64,000 bases of DNA from Bradyrhizobium sp. LHD-71 (GCF_031157255.1 NZ_JAVIFX010000015.1:62001-126000), one strand, 5' to 3'; positions 42,505 through 51,748 are shown, counted from the stretch's first letter. Numbers and translations: made by a program. Notes: generated by a model from the sequence alone, not told the origin.

Positions 42505-44022
42505 CTACTTTCCCGCATAGATCTTCGCGTAAGTGTCACGCAGGATATTCTTCTGCACCTTGCCCATCGTATTGCGCGGCAGGTCGTCGACGAAGATCAC
42601 CTTCTTTGGCATCTTGAACTTGGCAAGGCGCCCATCCAGTGCCTTCATTACTGCGGTCTCGTCGAGTGGCGCTTGCTTGTCCTTGACGACGACCGCCGTG
42701 ACGCCTTCACCGAAGTCCGCATGCGGCACACCGATCACGGCGCTCTCGATCACGCCAGGCAGCGCGTCGATCTCGCTTTCGATTTCCTTTGGGTAGACAT
42801 TGAAGCCGCCGGAGATCACCAGATCCTTGCCGCGACCAAGGATGTGCACGTAGCCGCGCGCGTCGATCTTGCCGAGGTCGCCGGTGACGAAAAAGCCGTC
42901 GTCGCGGAATTCGGCTTTTGTCTTGTCCGGCATACGCCAGTAGCCCTTGAACACGTTCGGTCCCTTGACCTCGATCATGCCGATGGACTCGCGGCCGAGA
43001 TCCTTGCCTGTCTCCGGGTCGGAGATCCGCACAGAAACGCCGGGTAACGGGAAGCCGACCGCGCCGGGCACGCGATCGCCCTCATAGGGGTTCGACGTGT
43101 TCATGTTGGTTTCGGTCATGCCGTAGCGCTCGAGGATGCCGTGACCGGTGCGCGCCGACCACTCGCGATGCGTATCTGCAAGCAAGGGTGCCGACCCCGA
43201 GATGAACACCCGCATGTGCTTGGTCGCCTCGCGTGTCAGCCCCGGTTGCTGCAGCAGGCGAACGTAGAACGTCGGCACCCCCATCAACGCGGTGGCACGC
43301 GGCATCAGGCCCAGCACCTGCGCTGCGTCGAACTTGTCGAGGAAGATCATCGAGGCGCGCGCGAACAGCGTGACGTTGCTCGCAACGAACAGGCCGTGAG
43401 TGTGATAGATCGGCAGCGCGTGGATCAGCACGTCATTTTCAGTGAAACGCCAGTAGTCGACCAGCATGAGCGAATTCGACGCCAGATTGTCGTGCGTCAG
43501 CATCGCGCCCTTGGAGCGGCCGGTCGTCCCGGACGTATAGAGAATGGCGCCGAGATCGCCGTCGCTGCGCTGAACCGTGGCAAACTCGTGCCCCTGCGTC
43601 GCGGCGCCGTCGGTCAGCGAACCCTTGCCCGTGGCATCGAGCGTATCGACCTTCGCATTGACCTTGGCGGCGATCGCGCCGATGCCATCGGCTTTCGACG
43701 GATCGCAGACGATCAGCGACGGCTCTGCGTCGGTGATGAAATACTCGAGCTCATTGAGCGTATAGGCCGTGTTGAGCGGCAGATAGACTGCGCCGGCACG
43801 GACCGTGGCGAGGTACAACACCAGCGCCGGCACCGACTTCTCCGCCTGGACAGCGACCCGGTCGCCGGTCTTGACGCCTCGCGCGACCAGATAATTCGCC
43901 ATCCGCCCCGACTGCGCGATCAGGTCAGCATAAGACGCGCGCCGACCGTCGGAGGTCTCGATCGCGAGTTTGTTCGGGTCTTTCAGATCGGCGAACAGGC
44001 GGGAGAACAGATTGGCATTCAT
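42505..44022 (-). CDS. matB: malonyl-CoA synthetase (malonate-CoA ligase)
   Basis: 505 residues of the acyl-adenylate superfamily. Phosphate loop YTSGTTGRSKGAMLTHDNLA, adenine motif ERYGMTETNMNTSNPY, and the C-terminal Lys in NTMGKVQKNILRD. NMNTSNPYEGDRVPGAVGFP is typical of MatB. It makes malonyl-CoA from malonate, CoA and ATP. The start is set at 44022 (MNANLFSRLF); an in-frame 44091 would add a residue set without family character. Neither the decarboxylase matA nor matR is adjacent, so this is an orphan copy. Confidence 0.9.
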   Translation of the reverse strand: MNANLFSRLFADLKDPNKLAIETSDGRRASYADLIAQSGRMANYLVARGVKTGDRVAVQAEKSVPALVLYLATVRAGAVYLPLNTAYTLNELEYFITDAEPSLIVCDPSKADGIGAIAAKVNAKVDTLDATGKGSLTDGAATQGHEFATVQRSDGDLGAILYTSGTTGRSKGAMLTHDNLASNSLMLVDYWRFTENDVLIHALPIYHTHGLFVASNVTLFARASMIFLDKFDAAQVLGLMPRATALMGVPTFYVRLLQQPGLTREATKHMRVFISGSAPLLADTHREWSARTGHGILERYGMTETNMNTSNPYEGDRVPGAVGFPLPGVSVRISDPETGKDLGRESIGMIEVKGPNVFKGYWRMPDKTKAEFRDDGFFVTGDLGKIDARGYVHILGRGKDLVISGGFNVYPKEIESEIDALPGVIESAVIGVPHADFGEGVTAVVVKDKQAPLDETAVMKALDGRLAKFKMPKKVIFVDDLPRNTMGKVQKNILRDTYAKIYAGK

Positions 44023-44280
44023 TGCAGGTTTTCTTCGAAACGGCGGCCACAAGGAAAGGCTGTGAAAGACGGAGCCGATTTTGTCGCGCATTCCTTTCGC
44101 GAGGGCAAGACACGTAAAGCGTGCGCGAAAGTTTCAGGTCTCACAAAAAATTATCGCCGAAACCGCGCAGGTGCCCGTGCCGTAGCTCCGCCATCGATCG
44201 CGCCTTGCCCAAGGGAAAGAGCGTGGCCGTGACCAGCCGGTGGATGGCCGCCGGCGCCAACCCTGTTTCGGAGACGATCC

Positions 44281-44874
44281 ATGTCAAAACGCAATCGCCT
44301 GTTGTCAGCGGCCATGGTCGGCGCGCTGTTCCTCACCTCCGCAGTGATCGGCCCCGTGATCGCCCAGGACTCGAAGATGAGCGGCCAGAAGACGGTGATG
44401 GTCGGCGGCGCGCCGATGTTCCCATCCAAGAACATCGTGGAGAACGCGGTGAAATCCAAGGATCACACGACGCTGGTCGCCGCGGTGAAGGCTGCCGGTC
44501 TCGTCGACACGCTCGCCAGCACCGGTCCCTTCACCGTGTTTGCGCCGGTGAATGCCGCGTTTGCGAAGCTGCCGGCCGGTACGGTCGATACCCTGCTGAG
44601 ACCTGAGAACAAGGGCACGCTGACCACCGTGCTCACCTATCACGTCGTTCCCGGGCGCCTCACCGCGGCAAACTTGATGAAGGCAGTCAAGGACGGCGGC
44701 GGCCAAGCGACGTTCAAGACGGTCGCAGGCGGCGAAATCACCGTGAAGTCGCCAACGGCCGGCAAGCTCACCATCACCGACGCGAAAGGTGGCTCCTCGA
44801 CCGTCACCATCGGTGACGTGCTGCAGTCGAACGGGGTGATCCATGTGATCGACACCGTGCTGCTACCGAGTTGA
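44281..44874 (+). CDS. exported fasciclin (FAS1) domain protein
   Basis: 197 residues. The signal peptide ends near residue 29 (PVIAQ). FAS1 domain from about 50: NIVENAVKSKDHTTLVAAVKAAGL, then TGPFTVFAPVNAAFAKLPAGTV, LTYHVVPGRL, and the late SNGVIHVIDTVLLP. FAS1 proteins mediate adhesion and matrix contacts, and in rhizobia a homologue (Nex18) is linked to nodulation. Start ATG 44281. Confidence 0.93.
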   Translation: MSKRNRLLSAAMVGALFLTSAVIGPVIAQDSKMSGQKTVMVGGAPMFPSKNIVENAVKSKDHTTLVAAVKAAGLVDTLASTGPFTVFAPVNAAFAKLPAGTVDTLLRPENKGTLTTVLTYHVVPGRLTAANLMKAVKDGGGQATFKTVAGGEITVKSPTAGKLTITDAKGGSSTVTIGDVLQSNGVIHVIDTVLLPS

Positions 44875-44894
44875 TACGATCAGGGACCGTTCAA

Positions 44895-44925
44895 GAGATA
44901 CGAGCCGCAGGCCGGCTCGTATCTC
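44895..44925 (+). terminator. long perfect hairpin after the fasciclin gene
   Basis: GAGATACGAGCC (44895-44906), loop GCAGGCC, GGCTCGTATCTC (44914-44925): a 12-bp perfect stem starting 21 bp after the stop. No T-run follows, so it may be an mRNA 3' stabiliser rather than an intrinsic terminator. GGCTCGTATC recurs at 45012. Confidence 0.5.
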
Positions 44926-45009
44926 GCCCGCGGCCTGCAGCACCGTCACGGAATTCTGATCCCCGCCAATGACTGATGGATGTGCGGTTCCCCGTAACAA
45001 GTGTAAATT

Positions 45010-45100
45010 CCGGCTCGTATCACTAGTATGAGCCGGTGCCCTTTCGGACTTGCCGTTCGTACGCGGAATTCGCGGTCACGAACGTCAGATCGAGCTCACC
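45010..45100 (+). repeat. CCGGCTC inverted repeat and a degenerate B-type element
   Basis: CCGGCTC (45010-45016) and GAGCCGG (45030-45036) form a stem over gtatcactagtat. From about 45034 to 45100, gtgccctttcggacttgcc, gttcgtacgcggaattcgcgg and cacgaacgtcagatcgagctcac align with the B element at 36947. It ends about 10 nt before the cytochrome b start. Confidence 0.7.
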
Positions 45101-45109
45101 AGGTAGCAG

Positions 45110-45778
45110 ATGGACACAGCGCAGCGGACGAAACCAATGTCGAGCCTCACAGCCGGTGAGCGGCAACACGGCGTCGCCGCCGATAGAACGGCAGGGAGAG
45201 TCGTTCATCCAGCGTGGGTCCGCATCTGCCATTGGATCAATGCCGTGGCGATGATCATCATGATCATGTCCGGCTGGCAGATCTACAACGCCTCGCCGCT
45301 GTTCGAATTCGTCTTTCCCCGATCCATCACCCTCGGCGGCTGGCTTGCCGGCGCACTGCTCTGGCATTTCGCGGCCATGTGGCTCCTGGTCATCAACGGG
45401 CTTGTCTACGTCATTCTCGGCTTCGCGACGGGGCGCTTTCGTCGCAAGCTGACGCCGATCACGACCGCCGATGTGATCGCTGATACCAGGGCGGCGTTCA
45501 CCGGCAAGCTCAGCCACGACGATCTGGCCACATATAATGCGGTTCAAAAGCTGCTCTACGCCGGCATCCTGCTGGTCGGCGTGCTGATCGTGCTGTCGGG
45601 GCTCGCGATCTGGAAGCCGGTACAGTTCCAGTATCTCACCGCGCTGTTCGGCGGTTACGACTTCGCACGCTACGTTCACTTCTTCGCCATGGCGGCGATC
45701 GTGCTCTTCCTGATCGTTCATGTGGTGATGTCGCTGCTCGTACCGAAAAGCTTGCGCGCGATGCTGACCGGTCGCTGA
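45110..45778 (+). CDS. cytochrome b561-type membrane protein (partner of the molybdoenzyme)
   Basis: 222 residues with four membrane helices. Haem-ligand histidines lie in VRICHWINAVAM and LLWHFAAMWLL, with late ones in RYVHFFAMAAIVLF and LIVHVVMS. Fits a diheme b561/Ni-Fe-hydrogenase cytochrome-like quinone-linked membrane anchor. It stops 20 nt before the molybdopterin-protein gene, the same order as membrane and catalytic subunits elsewhere, so it likely donates or accepts electrons for that protein. Confidence 0.85.
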   Translation: MDTAQRTKPMSSLTAGERQHGVAADRTAGRVVHPAWVRICHWINAVAMIIMIMSGWQIYNASPLFEFVFPRSITLGGWLAGALLWHFAAMWLLVINGLVYVILGFATGRFRRKLTPITTADVIADTRAAFTGKLSHDDLATYNAVQKLLYAGILLVGVLIVLSGLAIWKPVQFQYLTALFGGYDFARYVHFFAMAAIVLFLIVHVVMSLLVPKSLRAMLTGR

Positions 45779-45798
45779 GGAATGTGGGACCTGAAGCC

Positions 45799-46575
45799 AT
45801 GAGCCTGTTTCGCAAACCCATCATCGGCGTCGACAAGCGGTTGCTTGTGAAGGACGCGACCAAGCTGATGCCGGAATTGTCGCGCCGGCGCTTCCTCTCC
45901 GGTGGCGCAAGCCTCGGGGCACTGACGCTGCTTACGGGTTGCGAGGTGTCCGAGAGCATGTCGGCGGAGAACCTTTTGACGCATATCTCAAAGTTCAACG
46001 ACAAGGTTCAGGCAGCAATCTTCAATCCGAACGCGCTTGCGCCGACATATCCGTCGAGCGCAATCACCCGGCCGTTCCCGTTCAACGCTTATTACACCCT
46101 CGATGATGCGCCCGAGGTGGAGGAGAAGGACTGGCAGCTGGAGGTCACCGGCCTCGTGGAGAACACCAGACCCTGGAAACTCGACGAGCTTTATGCGCTG
46201 CCACAGGAGACACAGATCACCCGGCACATCTGCGTGGAGGGCTGGAGCGCGATCGGCAGCTGGACAGGCGTGCGCCTGAGCGAGTTCCTGAAGCGCGTCG
46301 GTGCGGACACCCGTGCCAAATATGTCTGGTTTCGCTGTGCCGAAGGTTACACGACGTCAATCGACATGCAGACTGCGCTACACCCTCAGACGCAGATGAC
46401 ATTCAAATTCGACGGCGAAATCCTGCCGAAGGCCTATGGCTATCCAATGAAGGTGCGGATCCCGACGCGATTAGGCTTCAAGAATCCCAAATATGTCGTC
46501 TCGCTGGACGTGAGCAACGATTACAAGGGTGGGTACTGGGAAGACCAGGGCTACAACGACTACAGCGGCCTTTGA
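45799..46575 (+). CDS. Tat-exported molybdopterin oxidoreductase, likely a lipoprotein
   Basis: 258 residues of the sulfite-oxidase/MsrP-like catalytic fold. The Tat motif SRRRFLSGG is at 28-36 after an unusually long basic leader (27 residues). The hydrophobic part ends LTLLTGC (Cys48), which matches a lipobox. Catalytic region: QITRHICVEGWSAIGSWTGV, where Cys is the expected Mo ligand, then YVWFRCAEGYTTSIDMQT and YGYPMKVRIPTRLGFK. With the adjacent cytochrome b it would form a membrane-linked periplasmic redox pair. Substrate unknown. GTG 45784 is an alternative start. Confidence 0.82.
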   Translation: MSLFRKPIIGVDKRLLVKDATKLMPELSRRRFLSGGASLGALTLLTGCEVSESMSAENLLTHISKFNDKVQAAIFNPNALAPTYPSSAITRPFPFNAYYTLDDAPEVEEKDWQLEVTGLVENTRPWKLDELYALPQETQITRHICVEGWSAIGSWTGVRLSEFLKRVGADTRAKYVWFRCAEGYTTSIDMQTALHPQTQMTFKFDGEILPKAYGYPMKVRIPTRLGFKNPKYVVSLDVSNDYKGGYWEDQGYNDYSGL

Positions 46576-46646
46576 CCGAAGCCGCCGCGAAACGAAACCG
46601 GCGCGAGCGCGTTGATTTGCAACATCGTCTTCGCCGGGAGTTTACA

Positions 46647-47198
46647 ATGCGCCTTTGGGTTCTGGCCACATCCGCAGCCGTGCTGACCACGGCGTGCTCA
46701 GCGGCGGTCGCGCAGGTGGCCAATCCGCCGGCGCCAAAATCCGATCTCGTCGCACGCGCCGTCATGGAAGACGCGACCGGCAAGAAGATCGGTCGAATCG
46801 ATTTGAAGGAAACCTCGCGAGGCGTGCAAATCAAGCTCGATATCACAGGTCTGCCGCCCGGCGAGCATGCGATCCACGTGCACACATTCGGCACTTGCGA
46901 GCCGCCGTTCAACTCGGCGGGAACACACTTCAATCCCGGCGACAAGAAACATGGCACCAAGGCGCCGGACGGTCCGCATGCCGGCGATCTTCCGAACATC
47001 ACGGTGACGGCGGCGGGTGAAGCCAAGTCCGAGCTCACAAGCAAATTCATCACGCTCAGGCAGAACCAGCCGAATTCGGTGTTCAAGCCGCAGGGTACGT
47101 CATTCATCATTCACGCCGCCGCCGACGATCACAAGACCGATCCGTCCGGCAATTCGGGCGATCGTATCGCCTGCGGCGTGATCGCGCCGATTGAGTGA
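46647..47198 (+). CDS. sodC: periplasmic Cu/Zn superoxide dismutase
   Basis: 183 residues. The signal peptide ends near residue 23 (AAVAQ). Copper/zinc ligands in AIHVHTFGTCEPPFNSAGTHF and HGTKAPDGPHAGDLPNI, and a late copper His in SFIIHAAADDHKTDP. Disulfide Cys pair in GTCEPP and DRIACGV. ATG 46647 has GGGAG at 46636-46640. It lies 72 bp after the molybdoenzyme on the same strand, so an envelope-oxidant module is plausible. Confidence 0.94.
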   Translation: MRLWVLATSAAVLTTACSAAVAQVANPPAPKSDLVARAVMEDATGKKIGRIDLKETSRGVQIKLDITGLPPGEHAIHVHTFGTCEPPFNSAGTHFNPGDKKHGTKAPDGPHAGDLPNITVTAAGEAKSELTSKFITLRQNQPNSVFKPQGTSFIIHAAADDHKTDPSGNSGDRIACGVIAPIE

Positions 47199-47200
47199 GC

Positions 47201-48394
47201 TTACGCCTTCTCTCGCACCACCAGCGGCCTTTGGCAGGCTGCGACGATCGCGCCAAGCGCCAGCATCGCCGACGAGACCACAAGCATGTGACTGAGATTG
47301 CCGGTCGCATCCGTCACGGCGCCGGTGACGATCGGCCCGAGCATCGAGCCGACGCCAAATGCCATGGTGAGAATGCCGATCGCCTTCGGCCAGGCCTGCG
47401 GAGGGTAGTTGAATCGCACGAACGCAGTGGTCGACGAGGTGACCGCGAAGAACGCGCTGCCGAAGATGGCCGCTGACATCACAAGCGCGGCGGGCGAACT
47501 CGCAAAGAAGGGGATCAATGCGCCGACACTGGTGACGGCGTTGACGATCGCGGTGGCGCCGCCGGCGCGGCTGACGCCGATCACACGACCCCAGAGCCAG
47601 GGCGAAATGAACGAGCCGAGCGCGATGATCGTCCAGAACGCGCTTTGTGTAACGGCGCCGCCGCCGGCATCGCGCACGAACGCGATCATGAAGGTCATGT
47701 AGGCGATCGAACCGGCACCAGAGAGAAAGTATCCGATCAGGTAGACCAGCATCGGCGAGAGCGGCGCGTTCGCCGCGCCACCAAGCTTAACGCTGTTGTC
47801 CGGCGCAGTACGCGCCAGCGGCAGCACCACGGTCAACGCAAGCGCGATCGCCGCGAGCACGCCCCAGACGATCCACCACGATCCCGGACCAAGCCACTCC
47901 AAAAGGAATGGCGCGGTGAGGCCGGAAATGAAGATGCCGATACCCGGACCGGTGTACAGCAGGCCGGTCAGAAAGCCGAGACGCGCCGGATGCGCCTGCG
48001 CGATATTGGTGGCAAGCGCCGATGCGGCCACGAAGGCGACCGCCCCGGCAAAACCTGAGATGACCCTGGCCGTGCTCAACACGAGCATGTTTGGCACCAT
48101 CGACAGGACCAGCGTCACGACGCAAATGGCTGTGGCGATCAAAACCGCGCGGAACAGGCCGATGCGGCGCGCGATTAGACTCGCGGCAAGAGCGCCCGAG
48201 AGGTATCCCGCGGCATTGACCGTGTTCAGGAAACCCGCGGTCGCATAGGACCAGGCCAGGCTCTCGCGCATGTCCGGCAGCACCAATGAATAGGCGAAGC
48301 GGCAAAGGCCGACACCAACCGCTGGTGCCAGCGCCAGCACAAGGATCAGCCGCGCGGCGCGCTGTTCCGGCGATTCGGGGCGGGACGAGTCCAT
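47201..48394 (-). CDS. YbfB/YjiJ-type MFS transporter
   Basis: 397 residues, 12 predicted helices. Start [16 protein letters not shown]; first helix [19 protein letters not shown], which carries the Gly-Arg-Phe-Ala-Tyr YbfB/YjiJ signature, then [20 protein letters not shown]. Substrate unknown. It converges on sodC with 2 bp between the stops. The divergent leuB leader is 190 bp upstream. Confidence 0.9.
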   Translation of the reverse strand: MDSSRPESPEQRAARLILVLALAPAVGVGLCRFAYSLVLPDMRESLAWSYATAGFLNTVNAAGYLSGALAASLIARRIGLFRAVLIATAICVVTLVLSMVPNMLVLSTARVISGFAGAVAFVAASALATNIAQAHPARLGFLTGLLYTGPGIGIFISGLTAPFLLEWLGPGSWWIVWGVLAAIALALTVVLPLARTAPDNSVKLGGAANAPLSPMLVYLIGYFLSGAGSIAYMTFMIAFVRDAGGGAVTQSAFWTIIALGSFISPWLWGRVIGVSRAGGATAIVNAVTSVGALIPFFASSPAALVMSAAIFGSAFFAVTSSTTAFVRFNYPPQAWPKAIGILTMAFGVGSMLGPIVTGAVTDATGNLSHMLVVSSAMLALGAIVAACQRPLVVREKA

Positions 48395-48584
48395 CTCGAC
48401 CTTGTGCCAGCGCACGGCATGCAAAGCCACCCGAATGGCGAACACCCGAGGTCCGACACGGGGTGCATTGCAACTCGCGCCCGGCCGCATCTTGCCAAGC
48501 CCGCCCGCGGGCTTTAGCAATCCGCGCAACCTTTCCTCTGCCCTGCCCCCGCCCTGGGGGCGTCTCGCAACAAGGCATTCGATT

Positions 48585-49697
48585 ATGGCGACCCACAAAT
48601 TGCTGCTTCTCGCCGGCGACGGCATCGGCCCCGAGGTGATGGCGGAGGTGAAGCGCATCATCGCCTGGCTCAACGAAAGCGCAGCCGCGCGCTTCGAGTA
48701 TGAAGAAGGCCTGGTGGGGGGCGCCGCTTACGACGCGCACAAGGTCGGCATCACCGAGGAGACCATGGCGCTCGCGCACGCCTCGGATTCAGTGATCTTC
48801 GGCGCGGTCGGCGGGCCGAAGTGGGACAGCATCCCCTATGAGGTTCGGCCCGAATCCGGCCTGTTGCGGTTGCGCAAGGATCTCGGCCTGTTCGCCAACC
48901 TGAGGCCCGCGGTGTGCTACCCGGCCCTTGCGGAGTCCTCGAGCCTGAAGCGCGACGTCGTCGAAGGTCTCGACATCATGATCGTGCGTGAGCTCACCGG
49001 CGGCGTCTATTTCGGCGAACCGAAGACGATCACCGATCTTGGCAACAACCAGAAGCGTGCGATCGATACCCAGATCTACGACACCTACGAGATCGAGCGC
49101 ATCGCCCGGGTCGGTTTTGACCTCGCACGCAAGCGCCGCAACAAGCTGACCTCGATGGAAAAGCGCAATGTGATGAAAACCGGCGTGCTCTGGCACGAGG
49201 TGGTCAATCAAGTGCACCAGCGCGAGTACAAGGACGTGACGCTCGAGCATCAATTGGCCGACGCCGGCGGCATGCAGCTCGTACGCTGGCCGAAGCAGTT
49301 CGACGTGATCGTCACCGACAACCTGTTCGGCGACATGCTGTCGGATGTCGCCGCAATGCTCACCGGCTCGCTTGGCATGCTGCCGTCCGCTTCTCTTGGC
49401 GACGTCGACCCGAAGACCAAGCGGAGCAAGGCAATGTATGAACCGGTACATGGCTCCGCCCCGGACATCGCAGGCAAGGGCGCCGCCAATCCGATTGCCA
49501 TGATCGCATCGTTTGGCATGGCGCTACGCTATTCGCTCGACGAAGGCAAACTCGCCGATCTGGTCGATCAGGCGATCGCCGCCGTGCTGGCGAAGGGCCT
49601 GCGCACCGCCGACATCAAGTCGGAAGGCGCGACCATCGTGAACACGCAGCAGATGGGAGCGGCCGTGCTGAAGGAAATGCAGACGCTGGCAGGCTGA
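48585..49697 (+). CDS. leuB: 3-isopropylmalate dehydrogenase
   Basis: 370 residues. Starts [21 protein letters not shown] (nucleotide and substrate region), with the active-site Arg set in [29 protein letters not shown], Lys/Asp in [13 protein letters not shown] and [14 protein letters not shown], and the NAD motif [16 protein letters not shown]. Oxidises 3-isopropylmalate in leucine synthesis. In the 5' leader, GCCCCC/GGGGGC around 48546-48562 forms a hairpin, but no leucine leader peptide is evident. ATG 48585 with AAGG upstream. Confidence 0.97.
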   Translation: MATHKLLLLAGDGIGPEVMAEVKRIIAWLNESAAARFEYEEGLVGGAAYDAHKVGITEETMALAHASDSVIFGAVGGPKWDSIPYEVRPESGLLRLRKDLGLFANLRPAVCYPALAESSSLKRDVVEGLDIMIVRELTGGVYFGEPKTITDLGNNQKRAIDTQIYDTYEIERIARVGFDLARKRRNKLTSMEKRNVMKTGVLWHEVVNQVHQREYKDVTLEHQLADAGGMQLVRWPKQFDVIVTDNLFGDMLSDVAAMLTGSLGMLPSASLGDVDPKTKRSKAMYEPVHGSAPDIAGKGAANPIAMIASFGMALRYSLDEGKLADLVDQAIAAVLAKGLRTADIKSEGATIVNTQQMGAAVLKEMQTLAG

Positions 49698-49747
49698 CGG
49701 CGCCTCCACGTCATTTGCCTGCCGAGGCGGATGACGCTGGAAATGTC

Positions 49748-49784
49748 AAAACGGGCGCGCTCGACCTGAGCGCGCCCGTTTTTT
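49748..49784. terminator. bidirectional intrinsic terminator after leuB
   Basis: AAAACGGGCGCGCTC (49748-49762), loop GACCT, GAGCGCGCCCGTTTT (49768-49782), then TT. A perfect 15-bp stem with A-run and T-run on both sides, so it ends leuB and the convergent small gene at 49806. Confidence 0.92.
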
Positions 49785-49805
49785 ATGCGGCCGGAGCGGC
49801 GACGC

Positions 49806-50147
49806 TTACCAGTAGCGCGGGCCGAAGCCGAAGTTGATGAACGGCCCCGGACCGTACGGTCGATAGTGGGGGCGATAATAATAGGGCCGCGGACGATAGT
49901 AGCCATACGCATACGGATGCCGGTACGGATATGGCCGGGCGTAGGGGTAGCGCCGCCAGTAACGGCGTTGCGAGCTCATTTCCGTGTCGCTGGCGACGTG
50001 ATTCGTCTGCACACCGCTCGACGCATTGGCGGCGGCGCTGTTTGATGGCGCCGCCGTGGCAGGCGTCAACGTGATGCCGCCGGCGAAAGCCAAAGCCGCC
50101 GCAACGGCGATAGCGCCAAGGGTGTGCGTGCGGGGCATCTGCTTCAT
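49806..50147 (-). CDS. small exported Tyr/Arg/Pro-rich protein
   Basis: 113 residues. Signal peptide ends near residue 32 (TPATAA). The mature part has ASDTEMSSQRRYWRRYPYA and a Tyr/Arg/Pro-rich tail with repeats of YR-P-Y, ending FINFGFGPRYW. ATG 50147 has GGAG upstream. Such tails occur in exported proteins of this lineage, but I know of no function. First of four small exported proteins on this strand. Confidence 0.75.
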   Translation of the reverse strand: MKQMPRTHTLGAIAVAAALAFAGGITLTPATAAPSNSAAANASSGVQTNHVASDTEMSSQRRYWRRYPYARPYPYRHPYAYGYYRPRPYYYRPHYRPYGPGPFINFGFGPRYW

Positions 50148-50215
50148 ATTCGTCTCCTCACAGAGTTGGGGCCAGCGCAATAACGCGGCAACTGCACAGA
50201 GGTTTCGTCAAATGA

Positions 50216-50515
50216 TCAGAAGTAGCCGCGATCCTGTGCGAACGGAAAGAAGGGTGGCACCGGATGATAATATGGACGGTTCGCGTCCGGCGGTTCCACG
50301 GCTCGGCGCGACAGTCTCGACACGCGAAGGCTGGTGCCACGATAAGATTTTGTTGGACGCCTGCGCGCAGAGGAGATTTCCACTGCTGCTTGCGTTGCTC
50401 GCGCCCGAAGGTCTTGCTCGGATGCCGCCGCCGGCGCACTCGCTCCCAACGTTCCGGCGACAACGGAAGCCGCGACGACCGCCGTGCCGACGATGATCTT
50501 GGTCGATAATCGCAT
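50216..50515 (-). CDS. small exported basic protein
   Basis: 99 residues. Signal peptide MRLSTKIIVGTAVVAASVVA, cleavage near AAAASEQ. The mature part is basic with SSARRRPTKSYRGTSLRVSR and a tail of Pro/Phe/Tyr (YYHPVPPFFPFAQDRGYF). No family recognised. It lies 68 bp from the previous gene on the same strand. Coding signs are the signal peptide and normal codon use; function unknown. Confidence 0.6.
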   Translation of the reverse strand: MRLSTKIIVGTAVVAASVVAGTLGASAPAAASEQDLRARATQAAVEISSARRRPTKSYRGTSLRVSRLSRRAVEPPDANRPYYHPVPPFFPFAQDRGYF

Positions 50516-50698
50516 GACCTGACGCTCTTCCAGTTGAACAACCGACTCAAGGCGCTTCGACGCGAAGCGCGATCTGCGCCACGGTTCTTAAGTGTCGCGC
50601 AGATCAGATAAGCCGCGATCCCAGAGCCGGCAAGTCAGCCGCAGCCACACCACGGTCGATCATATCGACTTCGCGGCGCAGTGGGATGTCAGCCCTCC

Positions 50699-51151
50699 TC
50701 AAACCCACCAGGGCCGATAGCGGCAGATGCGACGCGGGCCAAAGTCCGTCCAGACGCGGCGACAGAACAACCGCGGCTGGGCGTAGTAACGCGGATAAAA
50801 GATCGGGCGCGGCCGCCAGTAATGACGGTGAACGAAACGCCGATGAAAGTACGGGCGGTGGAAGTGCGGGCGATGGAAGTGCGGGCGATGGAAGTGAACG
50901 TGGCGATGGCCAAAGTGGCGATGGCCAAAATGACGGTGTCCAAAATGCCGATGCCCGAAATGACGGCCGCCGCCGCGGAATCCGCCTCGAAATCCACCGC
51001 CGTGACGGACTTGGACGACCAGATCGTTGGACAGGTACCCGGTCTGCGCTGCAGTCGTTGGATTGATCAGCGGCACGGCTTCGGCACGCTCGGTCGGCAA
51101 CGCGAGTAACATCAGCCCCGTTATGGCGAGGAAGCCAAACAGTTTCGTCAT
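50699..51151 (-). CDS. exported protein with a tandem His/Phe/Arg-rich repeat
   Basis: 150 residues. A signal peptide ends near residue 23 (ERAEA). After a Gly/Arg-rich segment (GGGFRGGFRGGGRHF), four GHRHF-type units run at about residues 68-84, followed by three FHRPH-type units and FHRRFVHRHYW. The DNA shows 12- to 15-bp tandem repeats over about 50830-50975. The histidines could bind metal or haem, but the repetition may only reflect slippage. It ends with a conserved-looking FCRRVWTDFGPRRICRYRPW, with two Cys. ATG 51151. Confidence 0.72.
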   Translation of the reverse strand: MTKLFGFLAITGLMLLALPTERAEAVPLINPTTAAQTGYLSNDLVVQVRHGGGFRGGFRGGGRHFGHRHFGHRHFGHRHFGHRHVHFHRPHFHRPHFHRPYFHRRFVHRHYWRPRPIFYPRYYAQPRLFCRRVWTDFGPRRICRYRPWWV

Positions 51152-51334
51152 CGGTTTACCCCTCCCGCGATCCAGGTCGCCCCGGTCCGACCACGACGTC
51201 CGGTTGCGACGGATTTCTACGTGTCGCGGAAAGGCTAGGAGCGACGACGTGAACACGCCATGAATGGTCGCGCCCCAATGATGAATGCGCAAACGCGAAC
51301 GAGCTTCGCGCTTTCCGCCCGGTGCTTCGTGCGA

Positions 51335-51646
51335 TTATCCGGCCACCCAGCGGCAACGCATGCGCGGGACGATCACGGTGCCGCTCGGGCGGAATTCCTG
51401 CTCATACCAGGCGTCGCACGCTCGCACGGCGGTCGGCGGCAGATACCTTTCGCGTTCGATACGAAGCCGGGTCGGTGCCCGGCGCCGCGACTGGGCCGAG
51501 GCTTCGATCGGTTGCGCCGCACCGACGCGCACGCTTGCGTCTCCTGCTTCAGCCGGAAGGCTGCCGAAAAGGCAAGTCGCGAGCAGTGCACCTGCGGCGC
51601 CCGCAAAGATCGCCAGCCTTGGAGTCTGCATCGCCCTCATCCTCAT
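51335..51646 (-). CDS. small exported basic protein with two cysteines
   Basis: 103 residues. Signal peptide MRMRAMQTPRLAIFAGAAGA, cleavage near PAEAGDA. The mature part is Arg-rich with one Cys in VRACDAWYEQEF and one in PRMRCRWVAG. ATG 51646; 51640 or 51631 are in-frame alternatives. It is divergent from the metallopeptidase at 51749. No family recognised. It follows the same short signal-plus-basic-tail plan as its neighbours. Confidence 0.6.
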   Translation of the reverse strand: MRMRAMQTPRLAIFAGAAGALLATCLFGSLPAEAGDASVRVGAAQPIEASAQSRRRAPTRLRIERERYLPPTAVRACDAWYEQEFRPSGTVIVPRMRCRWVAG

Positions 51647-51748
51647 GCACCGCCGTTTTGCATCCGTACGCTCCCGCATCGCACGCTCAAGGTCAAGGCG
51701 TCCAGCCACCCCTTGGCCCGGCGCTTCCGTTCCCATAAACAAGTTCGA

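Noticed and set aside
43141-44232. A 363-codon plus-strand frame across the malonyl-CoA synthetase gene
   Set aside because: It is antisense to a full set of acyl-adenylate motifs and has no signature of its own.
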